Shown here: positions 41,491 through 50,871 of the stretch, in pieces
How positions within the stretch are numbered: the first letter of the stretch is position 1
How the letters are laid out: the number at the start of each line of letters is the position of its first letter
Source: JAFECT01 sp964432415
GTDB taxonomy: Bacteria; Pseudomonadota; Alphaproteobacteria; Caulobacterales; Caulobacteraceae
DNA length: 64,000 nucleotides
Reading direction: 5' to 3'
Assembly: GCA_964432415.1 (NCBI GenBank)
Contig: CAYSNW010000006.1
Location: forward strand, 1-64,000
Notes under the pieces: generated by a model
Databases searched by the model: none
What the model saw: the letters and a program-made list of their open reading frames with translations, nothing else
Told to the model about the DNA's origin: nothing
Made by a program: the position numbers and the translations under genes

Positions 41491-41658
41491 CGTCATCCTC
41501 GGAGCGAAGGCGCGCCAGCGCCGTAGACCCGAGGACCCAACCGCTCCCGCCCTAGACGCTGCAAAGAGAAGAGGCGCCCGGCGTCAGAAAAGATTCGCTG
41601 TTGGGTCCTCGGGTCTCCGCTTCGCTCCGCTCCGAGGATGACGGACATAGTTTGGGGG
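41491..41658. repeat. GANTC-type palindromic repeat, copy 4 (inside-out halves)
   Basis: Two half-elements in reverse order compared with the other copies: 41491-41547 (CGTCATCCTCGGAGC ... ACCCGAGGACCCAACCGC) then 41590-41658 (AAGATTCGCTGTTGGGTCC ... CGAGGATGACGGACATAG). Each half still forms its own hairpin. They lie between convergent cytochrome P460 and msrB. Confidence 0.8.
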
Positions 41659-41666
41659 CGAGCTGC

Positions 41667-42134
<468 letters not shown>

Positions 42135-42272
42135 GGGCTGCTCCTTGGGGCGGGAGGATGGCTGGGCGGCGGCGCGCCGGCGGATTTGCACAAGCTACGG
42201 CGCCGGCCTGGAGGCAGATGGCGCCGCGCACGGAGAAATCCAAGGCCGGATCCAGGGTCGCCAGCCAGGCTG

Positions 42273-42315
42273 TTGACAGGTCACGCCTGAACACTTTACC
42301 CATTGGTGAAGTGTT
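42273..42315 (+). promoter_or_regulatory. Promoter with inverted repeat before SnoaL-like gene
   Basis: TTGACA (42273-42278) is followed after 16 bases by TTTACC (42295-42300). AACACTTTACC (42290-42300) and GGTGAAGTGTT (42305-42315) form an 11-base inverted repeat with one mismatch around CATT. It ends immediately before the GGAGG ribosome site, so a protein bound here, or an RNA hairpin, could control expression. Confidence 0.55.
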
Positions 42316-42327
42316 GGAGGTCAGGCC

Positions 42328-42810
42328 ATGTCCACAACCCCGTCCCGCCGTTCTCTGATCGACCTCGGGGCGGGCGTGCTCGCCGCCGCCCTTGTCCCGC
42401 AGGCCGCAAGCGCGAAGACGCCGGCCGGCGCGACCACCCGCAACGAGACGATCGTGCGCCGGTGGTACGGGCTGTGGGAGACGGAAAAGCAGAACTGGGC
42501 CCCGTTCGCCGCCCTGCTGGCGGATGATTTCACCTTCACCAGCGCCGCGCCCGACGACCACATCAGCAAGGCCGCCTTCAAGACCACCTGCTGGGACACC
42601 CAGATCGGGCACATCAAGAGCTTCGATCTGGAGCTGGCGATGGCGCAGGGCGATGCGGTGTTCGTGCGCTACCTCTGTCACACCACCAACGGCAAGGCCT
42701 TCCGCAACGTGGAGCTTCTGCGGTTGCGGCGCTCCAGGATCGCGTCGATCGAGTGCTACTTCGGCGGTCCGGCGGGCTATCCGACCGCAGCCGAGTCCCA
42801 GAAGAAGTAA
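42328..42810 (+). CDS. Exported SnoaL/NTF2-like protein
   Basis: 160 residues. The N-terminus SRRSLIDLGAGVLAAALVPQAASA is a twin-arginine-type signal. The rest is a SnoaL-type NTF2-like cone fold (RWYGLWETEKQNWAPFAALLADDFTFTS ... FKTTCWDTQIG ... VFVRYLCHTTNGKAFRNVELLRL), a scaffold used for polyketide cyclases and isomerases and many non-enzymes. GGAGG is at 42316-42320. A promoter inverted repeat lies just upstream. Confidence 0.8.
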   Translation: MSTTPSRRSLIDLGAGVLAAALVPQAASAKTPAGATTRNETIVRRWYGLWETEKQNWAPFAALLADDFTFTSAAPDDHISKAAFKTTCWDTQIGHIKSFDLELAMAQGDAVFVRYLCHTTNGKAFRNVELLRLRRSRIASIECYFGGPAGYPTAAESQKK

Positions 42811-42906
42811 GCGCTGGAACGCCGAGCGACCGGCGGGCGGCCGCCCCCCGGTTGCGCCGGGACCGACGCGGCGTAAGCTCCCCCACGACCTTTGGGGGAG
42901 GGGCGC

Positions 42907-43773
42907 ATGACAGCGCAGCGGGACGGCCTGGCGATCCTGACGTTTCTGGGACTGACGGCGGCGTTCAGCGCCCTGTTCTGGACCCTGATGATCAACGCCG
43001 GCCAAATCGGCGCCGGCGGCGGGCACTATGTCGAGGGCGTGATGTGGTCGCCGGGGATCGCGGCGCTGGCGACCGTCGCGATCTTTCGCCTGGATATCGG
43101 CTCCCTCGGCCTGTCGCGGTTCGGCGGGCGGTTCGCCGCGGTCGGCTATCTCACGCCCCTGGTCTATGCGGCCATCGCCTACGGCCTGGTGTGGACCCTG
43201 GGCTTCGGGACCTTTCCCGATCCGGCGGGGATCGCCAGGCTGTCGGCGGGCCTCGGCTGGGGGGCGAGCGCGCCCGGGCGGTTCGTGCCGCTCTATTTCC
43301 TGCTGATCGGCTTAACCGGGATGATCGCCGGCACGGCGCGCGCCCTCGGCGAGGAGATCGGCTGGCGCGGCTTCCTGGCGCCGCGGCTGGTGGGGCGCTG
43401 GGGCTTCACCGGCGGCGCCCTTGTCAGCGGCCTGATCTGGACGGCCTGGCACGTGCCGGTCCTGCTCAACGCCGACTACAACAACGGCACGCCCTGGTGG
43501 TTCGCTCTGACGTGCTTCACCGTCATGGTGGTCGCCGACAGCGTCATCCTGACCTGGCTGCGCCTGCGCTCGAACAGCGTCTGGCCCTGCGCCATCCTGC
43601 ACGCCAGCCACAACCTGTTCATCCAGAAGTTCTTCACGCCCCTGACCGGGGCGAAGGGGACGCTCACCCCCTACGCCATCGACGAGTTCGGCGTGGCCGT
43701 GCCGGCGGTGGTGCTGGTCTTCGCCCTGGCGTTCTGGGCCAATCGCGGACGGGCGACGGCGCCCGCGGCCTGA
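42907..43773 (+). CDS. CPBP-family intramembrane metalloprotease
   Basis: 288 residues, multi-helix membrane protein. CPBP motifs: ALGEEIGWRGFLAPRLVG (EExxxR), WTAWHVPVLLNADY (His block) and ILHASHNLFIQKFFT (third block). These are intramembrane Glu/His proteases. ATG 42907 follows GGGGGAGGGGC; an upstream TTG is possible. It is distinct from the CPBP gene at 854 in sequence around the motifs. It converges with the PDZ/GAF membrane gene. Confidence 0.88.
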   Translation: MTAQRDGLAILTFLGLTAAFSALFWTLMINAGQIGAGGGHYVEGVMWSPGIAALATVAIFRLDIGSLGLSRFGGRFAAVGYLTPLVYAAIAYGLVWTLGFGTFPDPAGIARLSAGLGWGASAPGRFVPLYFLLIGLTGMIAGTARALGEEIGWRGFLAPRLVGRWGFTGGALVSGLIWTAWHVPVLLNADYNNGTPWWFALTCFTVMVVADSVILTWLRLRSNSVWPCAILHASHNLFIQKFFTPLTGAKGTLTPYAIDEFGVAVPAVVLVFALAFWANRGRATAPAA

Positions 43774-43811
43774 CGGCGCTCAGGCGGGGCGCGGGCCGGG
43801 GTAGGCGGCCG

Positions 43812-45623
43812 TCAGGGCATTGAGCGAACGGCGCCCAGGTCGCGGGCGAGCTGGACCTGGGCGGCGAGCGCGGCGTTCTGCCGGCGCAGGTCGTCGGTCT
43901 CGCGTTCGAGGCGCTCGATATCCAGGGCGTGGAGGTCCGTGCCGACGTGCCGCGCGGCGTGCGCCAGGGCCTCGACCTCGTCGGGACGATAGCCGTCGCC
44001 ATCCGGCTTGGCGCCGAGCAGAACGAAACCCTGAACTTCGCTGCGATGGGCCATCGGCAACAGCAGAACGCCGCCCAGCGCCGAACCGGCGTCCTCGCTC
44101 AGGACCGGCTTGAGCCGGGCCCGGAGCGCCACCAGGCCGGGGTCGTCGGTCGCCGCCGAGGCCGGCCCGTCGCCGGCGGCGCGCCGGAAGCCCGCGCCGC
44201 CAAGCCAGTAGACGCCGCAGTCCGCCCCGCCGCTGAACCGTTTCAGCTCCTCCACGAAGGCCTTCGCCAGGGCCGCGGGGCGGGTGATGTACCCGGCCTC
44301 GGCGGCGAAGCGTTTCAGCGCCGCCTCGTTCTCGCGCCAGCGGCGGTAGAACAGCCGCTCGATATTGTGCTCCACCAGGTCGCGGACGCGGTGGAAGGTC
44401 AGGAACACCGCGAGCGCGATGCCGGCGTCGATCAATGCGTTCTTCTCGCGACCTTCGATGTGCACGAAGTGATCGAAAGCCCATTCCAGCAGGCCGAAGG
44501 CGCCCAGCAGGATGGCGCTGACCACGCCGTAGATCAGGGCCCGGTTCAACGCGAAGCCGAGGTCCAGCAGCCGGTGGCGGAAGACCGCATAGGCGAACAG
44601 CATCGGCCCGAAGATGAAGCCGAAGCTGGCGGTGACGATGATCGGTGAGCTGAAGTCCAGCTTGAAGAACAGGAAGGCGGAGGCCAGCACATAGATGCAC
44701 TGGGGGAAGAAGCTGATCGGCAGGGCGATCAGCATGACGGCGTAACGGCGCCGGAGTTCGGCTGCGCTGCGCATCCAGCCTCGCGCCAGGTACCAGACCG
44801 GAATGACGAGGCCGAGGGCCTGCAGGCTGTAGTTCAGAGGGCGGATGACCTCCATGCCCGGCAGTCTCAGGTTCCACAGGGTGTCGGCCATCTCCAGCAC
44901 GCAGGTCACGGCCTGCAGGGCGACGAGCAACCAGAACGCCGTGCGCTCGCCGCGGCCGATCCGGGTCGTGTGCTGCTCGTAGAAGCCCATGGCGAAGCGC
45001 AGGAACGTCCAGGGCAGGGCGGCGATGCCCACCAGCATCGGAGCTGTCCACACCGGAATCTGCCAGGCCGGCGCCGGCCAGAAGAAGGGCGGCATGGGGC
45101 CGATCAGGACGAAGGCCGTGCCGAGCAGCATGGTGCCGACCTCGCGCCGGCCCCGCCAGAAGATCATCAGTCCCATGAAGGTCATCAGGCTGTTGCCGAT
45201 GAACGTCATCGCCTGCAGCAGGCGGCTGTCCGCGGGCGCAGGCGGCACGGCCGGCAGCACAGCGGAAAGGTGCGGGCGGCCCGGGCGCGACAGGTCGTCG
45301 AATTCGATCCGCTCACCGGCCGGGATCATCCGGAGGTCGTCCCAGGGATGGGCCAGTCTCAGGTGATCGCCCTCGCGCACGCCGGCCGCGCGCAGGGCGG
45401 AGCGGGGCTCCAGGTCGTGGACCACGACGGTTCCAGCAAGCGGGGCGTCGTCGCGGCTGAGGCGGGCGCCCATATCCCCCGCGCCGCCGGGATCGAAATA
45501 GAGGTGCGACAGGATCAGGCCGTTGGAGGCGAAACCCACCGCGCCGAACACCAGGACCAGGACGATCCAGATCAGTCGCCAGGCCGAATAGCCGACCCTG
45601 GCCGCGCTCGTCTCTCGCCGCAT
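43812..45623 (-). CDS. Multi-helix membrane protein with PDZ-like and GAF domains
   Basis: 603 residues. Order: membrane helix (about 12-34); a PDZ-like periplasmic domain (about 60-130; GTVVVHDLEPRSALRAAGVREGDHL); eight or nine further helices (about 135-425); a GAF-like cytoplasmic domain (about 425-565; FRRAAGDGPASAATDDPGL ... SALGGVLLLPMAHRSEVQGFVLLGAK); and a C-terminal coiled coil (ERLERETDDLRRQNAALAAQVQL). It has the parts of a sensor (as in 7TM-GAF histidine kinases) but no kinase, cyclase or HTH output. What it passes its signal to is unknown. Confidence 0.75.
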   Translation of the reverse strand: MRRETSAARVGYSAWRLIWIVLVLVFGAVGFASNGLILSHLYFDPGGAGDMGARLSRDDAPLAGTVVVHDLEPRSALRAAGVREGDHLRLAHPWDDLRMIPAGERIEFDDLSRPGRPHLSAVLPAVPPAPADSRLLQAMTFIGNSLMTFMGLMIFWRGRREVGTMLLGTAFVLIGPMPPFFWPAPAWQIPVWTAPMLVGIAALPWTFLRFAMGFYEQHTTRIGRGERTAFWLLVALQAVTCVLEMADTLWNLRLPGMEVIRPLNYSLQALGLVIPVWYLARGWMRSAAELRRRYAVMLIALPISFFPQCIYVLASAFLFFKLDFSSPIIVTASFGFIFGPMLFAYAVFRHRLLDLGFALNRALIYGVVSAILLGAFGLLEWAFDHFVHIEGREKNALIDAGIALAVFLTFHRVRDLVEHNIERLFYRRWRENEAALKRFAAEAGYITRPAALAKAFVEELKRFSGGADCGVYWLGGAGFRRAAGDGPASAATDDPGLVALRARLKPVLSEDAGSALGGVLLLPMAHRSEVQGFVLLGAKPDGDGYRPDEVEALAHAARHVGTDLHALDIERLERETDDLRRQNAALAAQVQLARDLGAVRSMP

Positions 45624-45696
45624 CGGATTCGCCCCCGCGAACAGCCGTGGACATCCGATAGCACGGACACTGGCTGAACCGGCAAGTCCGCCGCGC

Positions 45697-46218
45697 CTAG
45701 GGCTTGAACCCCGCCAGCCCCGCGCCGGCCATGGCGCCGTCCTGATCGGAGGATCCGCCGCTGGCGCCGACCGCGCCGATGATCCGGCCGTCGACGATGA
45801 TCGGGATGCCGCCCTCGATAGCGACGACGCCGTCGAGCGACAGGGTGGCCACCCGGCCGCTCATCACCGAGTCGAAGAAGGCCTTCGAGGGCCGCTTGAA
45901 GCGAGCGGCGGTGCGGGCCTTGGCCTGGGCGACGTCGACGGAGCCGTACTGGGTCCCATCCATGCGCTCGAAATAGACCAGGGTCCCGTCAGGCTCGACG
46001 ACGGCGAAGGCCATATGGAAGCCGTTCTTGCGGGCCTCGGCCTCGGCGCCGGCCACGATGCGCCGGGCCTGCTCCAGGCTGACGGGCGCGCCGTAGGGCA
46101 GGGCGGTGGTCGCCGGCGGTGGGGCGGCGGCCGCGGCGGCGGGGGCCGTCTGCCCATAAGCAAAGGGGGCGGCGCCGAGCGCCACCCCCATCGCAGTCAC
46201 GATACCGATCGCGCGCAT
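45697..46218 (-). CDS. GlcG/HbpS-family haem-binding protein
   Basis: 173 residues. Signal peptide (IGIVTAMGVALGAAPFAYG), an Ala/Pro-rich spacer, then the GlcG/HbpS domain: LEQARRIVAGAEAEARKNGFHMAFAVVEPDGTLVYFERMDGTQYGSVDVAQAKARTAARFKRPS ... GGIPIIVDGRIIGAVGASGGSSDQDGAMA. Homologues bind haem or small ligands. Its ATG overlaps by one base the stop of the S41-like gene (TGATG), so the two form a coupled operon. Confidence 0.88.
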   Translation of the reverse strand: MRAIGIVTAMGVALGAAPFAYGQTAPAAAAAAPPPATTALPYGAPVSLEQARRIVAGAEAEARKNGFHMAFAVVEPDGTLVYFERMDGTQYGSVDVAQAKARTAARFKRPSKAFFDSVMSGRVATLSLDGVVAIEGGIPIIVDGRIIGAVGASGGSSDQDGAMAGAGLAGFKP

Positions 46219-47681
46219 CACTTGGCGATCGTGGCGACCCACGCCTTGACCGCGGCCTGGTCGGCGAGGTCGCCGGTGTAGGTCTGCGACGGCGTGAAGG
46301 GCGCGTAGGAAGCGCGCTGGCGGGTCAGCCAGGCCTTGTTGCCGTAGGTCAGGTAGGCCTGGCCGGAGGGCAGCAGGTTGGTGGTCGGGCCCACGAAGAT
46401 GGTGTCGCCGCCGGTGGCCGTCCCGATGTGGGTGACGTTCGGCAGGGCGGTGAACAGGTCCATCATGTCCAGGCACGCGGCCTGGCACCAGTAGTCGGTC
46501 AGCACGTAGATCCGGCCGGCCACCGGGTTCGGCGGAGGCGTCTCGGTCATCGGCGTGGACTCGTCCCGCTCGAGCAGGTTCTTGCCCTCGGCCATGGCGC
46601 CGTCCATCTCGGCCAGCATCTGGGTCCAGCGCGGACGCTGCTGGAAGTACTGGTCGTCGGAGTTCAGGCGCGCCACCAGGTCCGCGTAGTAGGTGCGGTT
46701 GGCCTGGGAGACGCGGTAGGCGACCGGTCCGTACTGGGGCGCCTTGGAGCGGATGTAGACCGGATCCCAGATGCGGTTGGCGATGCGGTAGCCGGCCGCG
46801 GCGTAGCCGTCGTCGGCGCCGCGCAGGTCGATGACGATGAAGGGCGCCGCGCGCAGCGCCGCCTGGTTCTGGTCGATCTGGGTGACCAGGGTCTCGGAGC
46901 CGTCGGTCGACTCGAAGGTGTGCAGATTGATCCAGAACCCGCCCTGGCCGAAGGGCTCAAGGCCCGCGCCCAGCGGCTTGGGCGCCGCGGCCTGGAAGGC
47001 GGCCTGGCGCGAGGTGTCCTGGGCGCCGCCGCCGAACTGCTGGGCGTCGAGGATCGGATAGGTCTGCCGGGACTTGCCCACCATGAAGTCGCACTTCTGC
47101 GGCATGGTGATGAAGGGGTTGGAGCGGTCCCACAGCAGGTAGGGCGCGGTGCGCAGGCGGTCGGGCTGCAGGTCGAGGTTGCCCTCGTAGCGGTCCAGGC
47201 GCTCGCGGGCCAGCTGCTCGGCCGGCTTCTTGTCGCAGGAGACCAGGACGGCGCCGACCGGCGGGGTCTTCTTGAAGCTGGGATCCGCGTAGGCGACCAC
47301 ATAGGCGCCGTTGCGCCAGGCGGTGGAGAAGCCGGGCCAGGTCACCGCCAGCCAGGGACGGGTCGGCGCCCAGTTGCCGTCGGCGTGGATGTTCGGATCG
47401 CGAAAGCCGCCGGTGTAGGCGCGCAGGGCGTAGAGATAGCCCTGGGGGTTGGGGCCGATCTTGTTGAGCGGCAGGGCGCGGGCCTGGGCGTAGCCGGCGT
47501 CGACCCAGCTGCGGAAGGTCTTGCTGTCGCGATCCACATAGACCGCGGGGCTGTTGTCGCGCAGCGAGTCGTGGATGGCCTGCAGGTCCGATGCGGCCAG
47601 GGCCGACCAGTCCTGGGCGGCGGCGCCGGATGCGGCGACCAGTGCGGCGGTAGCGGCGGCCGCCGCGACGATCGTCTTCAT
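46218..47681 (-). CDS. S41-like secreted protein with degenerate catalytic site
   Basis: 487 residues with a signal peptide (VAAAAATAALVAASGAAAQ). The fold resembles S41 tail-specific proteases (DLQAIHDSLRDNSP near the start; FIVIDLRGADDGYAAAG near 285; TDYWCQAACLDMMDLF near 400). In the last block active relatives have C-x-S-A-C, with the nucleophile Ser; here it reads CQAAC, Ser replaced by Ala. So it is probably a non-catalytic or repurposed protein. It is the first gene of a two-gene operon with the GlcG-family gene. Confidence 0.8.
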   Translation of the reverse strand: MKTIVAAAAATAALVAASGAAAQDWSALAASDLQAIHDSLRDNSPAVYVDRDSKTFRSWVDAGYAQARALPLNKIGPNPQGYLYALRAYTGGFRDPNIHADGNWAPTRPWLAVTWPGFSTAWRNGAYVVAYADPSFKKTPPVGAVLVSCDKKPAEQLARERLDRYEGNLDLQPDRLRTAPYLLWDRSNPFITMPQKCDFMVGKSRQTYPILDAQQFGGGAQDTSRQAAFQAAAPKPLGAGLEPFGQGGFWINLHTFESTDGSETLVTQIDQNQAALRAAPFIVIDLRGADDGYAAAGYRIANRIWDPVYIRSKAPQYGPVAYRVSQANRTYYADLVARLNSDDQYFQQRPRWTQMLAEMDGAMAEGKNLLERDESTPMTETPPPNPVAGRIYVLTDYWCQAACLDMMDLFTALPNVTHIGTATGGDTIFVGPTTNLLPSGQAYLTYGNKAWLTRQRASYAPFTPSQTYTGDLADQAAVKAWVATIAK

Positions 47682-47819
47682 AGGTAACTCCTCCTCAGCA
47701 GCGGGAGATAAAGCGCAGAATGCGTCTGGGGTAAACTCGGCGCCCCCTGTACAGCGAATTGCGTTCGTTCCCGCCCACGTTTAAGCAGCCGCGACCGCCG
47801 CTGGGCGGAAGGGGTTGCG

Positions 47820-49826
47820 ATGTTCGGTAAGATTCTTATCGCCAACCGTGGCGAAATCGCGGTGCGGATTCAGAAAACCGCAAAACGCTTGGGAATCAAG
47901 ACCGTACAGGTTTACTCGGAAGCCGACGCCGACAGCCTCGCCGTGGAGATGGCCGACGAAAAAGTCCTGATCGGACCGGCCCCCGCGGCCCAGTCCTACC
48001 TGCTGGCCGACAAAATCGTCGAGGCGGTGCGTCAGACCGGCGCAGAGGCGGTTCACCCGGGATTCGGCTTCCTGTCGGAAAACGCGGGATTCGCGCGCCG
48101 GCTCGAGGCCGAGAACATCACCTTCATCGGACCCAACCCCCACGCCATCGAGGCGATGGGCGACAAGATCCAGTCCAAGCTGTTCGCCCAGAAGGCGGGC
48201 GTGTCCTGCGTGCCCGGCCACATCGGCGAAATCGACGACACCAAGCACGCGGTCTCCATCGCCGAAGAGATCGGCTATCCCGTGATGATCAAGGCGTCCG
48301 CCGGCGGCGGCGGCAAGGGCATCCGGGTGGCCTGGAACCGCAAGGACGTGGAGGAGGGCTTCCCCGCCGTGCGGGCCGAGGCCAAGGGCGCCTTCGGGGA
48401 TGACCGCATCTTCCTGGAGAAGTTCATCGTCAATCCGCGCCACGTCGAAATCCAGGTCCTGGGCGACAAGCACGGACACGTGGTCCACCTGTTCGAGCGC
48501 GAGTGCTCGATCCAGCGCCGGAACCAGAAGGTGATCGAGGAGGCGCCCTCGCCGCTGCTGGACGAGAAGACCCGCGCCGCCATGGGGGCCCAGGCGGTCG
48601 CCCTGGCCAAGGCGGTCAACTACGACTCCGCCGGCACCGTGGAGTTCGTGGCCGGCCAGGACCGCTCCTTCTACTTCCTGGAGATGAACACCCGACTGCA
48701 GGTGGAGCATCCGGTCACCGAGATGATCACGGGCCTGGACCTGGTGGAGCAGATGATCCGCTCGGCCGCCGGCGAGGTCATGGCTTTCGGCCAGAAGGAC
48801 CTGAAGATCCAGGGCTGGGCCATGGAGAGCCGGATCTACGCCGAGGATCCGTACCGCAAGTTCCTGCCCTCGATCGGGCGGCTGGTGCGTTACGACCCGC
48901 CGGCGGAGGGCCAGCATCAGAAGGACGATGTCCGCTACGTCGTGCGCAACGACACAGGCGTGCGCGAGGGCGACGAGATCTCGATGTTCTACGATCCGAT
49001 GATCGCCAAGCTGTGCACCTGGGGCGCGGACCGCGCCCAGGCGGTGGAGGGGATGGCCCGCGCGCTCGAGGATTTCCACATTGAGGGCCTGGGCCAGAAC
49101 GTGCCCTTCCTGTCGGCGGTGATGGACCAGGAGCGCTTCCGCTCCGGGGCGCTGACCACCGGCTACATCGCCGAGGAGTTTCCCGATGGCTTCCACGGGC
49201 TGGAGGCCAGCGCCTTCCAGAAGGACGTGATGACGGCGGTGGGGGTGTGCATGCACCGCACCATGGCCGCGCGCGCCCGGCGCGCCGGCGGGGCGCCCGT
49301 GGCGGATCGCGAGACCTGGATCGTGGCGCTGGGCAAGGACGTGCGCGGCGTGCGCGTCACCCCGGTGGAGGGCGCGCTGGAGATCGCCTTCCCGGAGGAG
49401 GACCGCGCGATCCGGCTGGAGAGCGGCGACTGGCGTCCCGGCAAGCCCATGTTCCGGGGCTCGCTCGACGGCCGCGCCTTCACCGTGACGGTGAAGCCCT
49501 GCGACGACGGCTTCAAGGTGCGCCACCGGGCGGCCGAGGCGCACGTGAAGGTGCTGACCCCCAAGGTCGCCGAACTCTACGCCCGCCTGCCCGAACGCGC
49601 GGCGCCGGACACCTCCAAGATCGTGGTCTCGCCCATGCCGGGCCTGGTGGTCTCGCTGGACGTCAAGGCCGGCCAGGAAGTCAAGGAAGGCGAGACCGTC
49701 GCGGTGATCGAGGCCATGAAGATGCAGAACATCATCCGGGCCGAGCGCGACGGGACGGTCAAGAGCGTCGGGCCCAAGGCCGGGGACAGCGTGGCGGCGG
49801 ACGAGGTGCTGGTGGAGTTCGCGTGA
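47820..49826 (+). CDS. pccA: Propionyl-CoA carboxylase alpha subunit (biotin carboxylase)
   Basis: 668 residues. MFGKILIANRGEIAVRI opens the biotin carboxylase domain; IKASAGGGGKGIRV is the ATP grasp glycine loop; FERECSIQRRNQKVIEE and EMNTRLQVEHPVTEMITG are the catalytic and carboxybiotin regions; the C-terminus holds the biotinylation motif EAMKMQNI near residue 634. The linker between them is of the PccA BT type. It converts bicarbonate and biotin to carboxybiotin, for propionyl-CoA catabolism. No carboxyltransferase (pccB) is nearby in the window. GGAAGGGG precedes ATG 47820. An acetyl- or methylcrotonyl-CoA role cannot be fully excluded. Confidence 0.88.
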   Translation: MFGKILIANRGEIAVRIQKTAKRLGIKTVQVYSEADADSLAVEMADEKVLIGPAPAAQSYLLADKIVEAVRQTGAEAVHPGFGFLSENAGFARRLEAENITFIGPNPHAIEAMGDKIQSKLFAQKAGVSCVPGHIGEIDDTKHAVSIAEEIGYPVMIKASAGGGGKGIRVAWNRKDVEEGFPAVRAEAKGAFGDDRIFLEKFIVNPRHVEIQVLGDKHGHVVHLFERECSIQRRNQKVIEEAPSPLLDEKTRAAMGAQAVALAKAVNYDSAGTVEFVAGQDRSFYFLEMNTRLQVEHPVTEMITGLDLVEQMIRSAAGEVMAFGQKDLKIQGWAMESRIYAEDPYRKFLPSIGRLVRYDPPAEGQHQKDDVRYVVRNDTGVREGDEISMFYDPMIAKLCTWGADRAQAVEGMARALEDFHIEGLGQNVPFLSAVMDQERFRSGALTTGYIAEEFPDGFHGLEASAFQKDVMTAVGVCMHRTMAARARRAGGAPVADRETWIVALGKDVRGVRVTPVEGALEIAFPEEDRAIRLESGDWRPGKPMFRGSLDGRAFTVTVKPCDDGFKVRHRAAEAHVKVLTPKVAELYARLPERAAPDTSKIVVSPMPGLVVSLDVKAGQEVKEGETVAVIEAMKMQNIIRAERDGTVKSVGPKAGDSVAADEVLVEFA

Positions 49827-49937
49827 GGGCAGGCCGGGGCCACGAACCCTCCGTTCCGGTCGCAATTCACCCTTTCGGGCGATAGGCCGCCGCGCATTCG
49901 CCGCCATACTGCACGCACCAATTCAGGGGAAATCGAC

Positions 49938-50342
49938 ATGACCGACAATGGAATCGATCTGGGGACGTCCGGCAGAGGCGTCGCGTTCGTCTACGTGGCC
50001 GATCGGGAACGGGGGCTCGGCTTCTATCGCGATGTGCTCGGCCTGAAGGTGGTCGACTCCGACCCCTACGGCGACTACCTCGAAATGCCCGGCGCCCTGC
50101 TGCGCCTGACCACGGTGTCGGATCTGAAGCCGCATGCACATCCGGTGCTCGGCTTCGAGGTCGAGGATATCGCGGCCGCCATGCGGGCCCTGCGCGGGCG
50201 CGGGCTCAGCTTCGACATCTTCGACGGCATGGGCCAGGACGCCGACGGCGTCTGGACCTCGTCGGACGGCGGGAAGCTGGCCTTCTTCAAGGACGCCGAC
50301 GGCAACGCGCTGATGCTGCAGACCCGGCCGACGCGGGCCTAG
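49938..50342 (+). CDS. VOC-family (glyoxalase-like) protein
   Basis: 134 residues with the two-repeat vicinal-oxygen-chelate fold: VAFVYVADRERGLGFYRDVLGLKVVDSDPYGDYLEM and KLAFFKDADGNALMLQTRP. Members include glyoxalase I, dioxygenases and resistance proteins; the metal residues cannot be assigned, so substrate is unknown. GGGGAAA is seven bases before the ATG. Confidence 0.85.
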   Translation: MTDNGIDLGTSGRGVAFVYVADRERGLGFYRDVLGLKVVDSDPYGDYLEMPGALLRLTTVSDLKPHAHPVLGFEVEDIAAAMRALRGRGLSFDIFDGMGQDADGVWTSSDGGKLAFFKDADGNALMLQTRPTRA

Positions 50343-50353
50343 GCCAGGCCTGA

Positions 50354-50743
50354 ATGACTTCCGCTCAAGCTGTCACCTGTGGCGTTCTGTTCGTGAACGG
50401 CAACGTCGTCCTGACCATGTTCGGCATCCCGGCGCTGGCCTATGGGGCGGTCCTGGGGCTCGGCCTCGATGCGCTGTCGGCCGAGAAGGCGGCGGCCCTG
50501 GCTTTCCTCCTGAGTTGGCCCCTGGCCTGGCTCTGCTGGTCGCTTCTTGTGCCCCGTTGGCGGATTTGGGCCTATGAGCGGATCGAAGACATCGGCCAAC
50601 TGAAGAGGTCTGCAGTCACTGCCGGACTCATCTGGCGCGAGGGCCACTTCTTCGAGCGCACTGAAATCCGGACGCCGTATCAACGCCGGCGCATCCGCGA
50701 ACTTGAGCAGGCGTGGAGCGACAAGGTCGGGACCGAGAACTGA
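50354..50743 (+). CDS. Small membrane protein, unknown function
   Basis: 129 residues: two hydrophobic segments (AVTCGVLFVNGNVVLTMFGIPALAYGAVLGL, KAAALAFLLSWPLAWLCWSLLV), then a basic soluble tail with a Glu/Arg-rich helix (RRIRELEQAWSDK). It follows the VOC gene at once and may be in its transcript. No family recognised. Confidence 0.6.
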   Translation: MTSAQAVTCGVLFVNGNVVLTMFGIPALAYGAVLGLGLDALSAEKAAALAFLLSWPLAWLCWSLLVPRWRIWAYERIEDIGQLKRSAVTAGLIWREGHFFERTEIRTPYQRRRIRELEQAWSDKVGTEN

Positions 50744-50871
50744 GCCTTCTCGGCGCCGCTTCATGCGAACGGCCGGGCGACGTCTGTTGGGTTCGCACCT
50801 CCCGCGCCCGGATAGGCTCTTTCCTCGCCGCCTTGCCTGTCCTAGCTAGGGGCTGTGAGCCGGAGCGCGCG

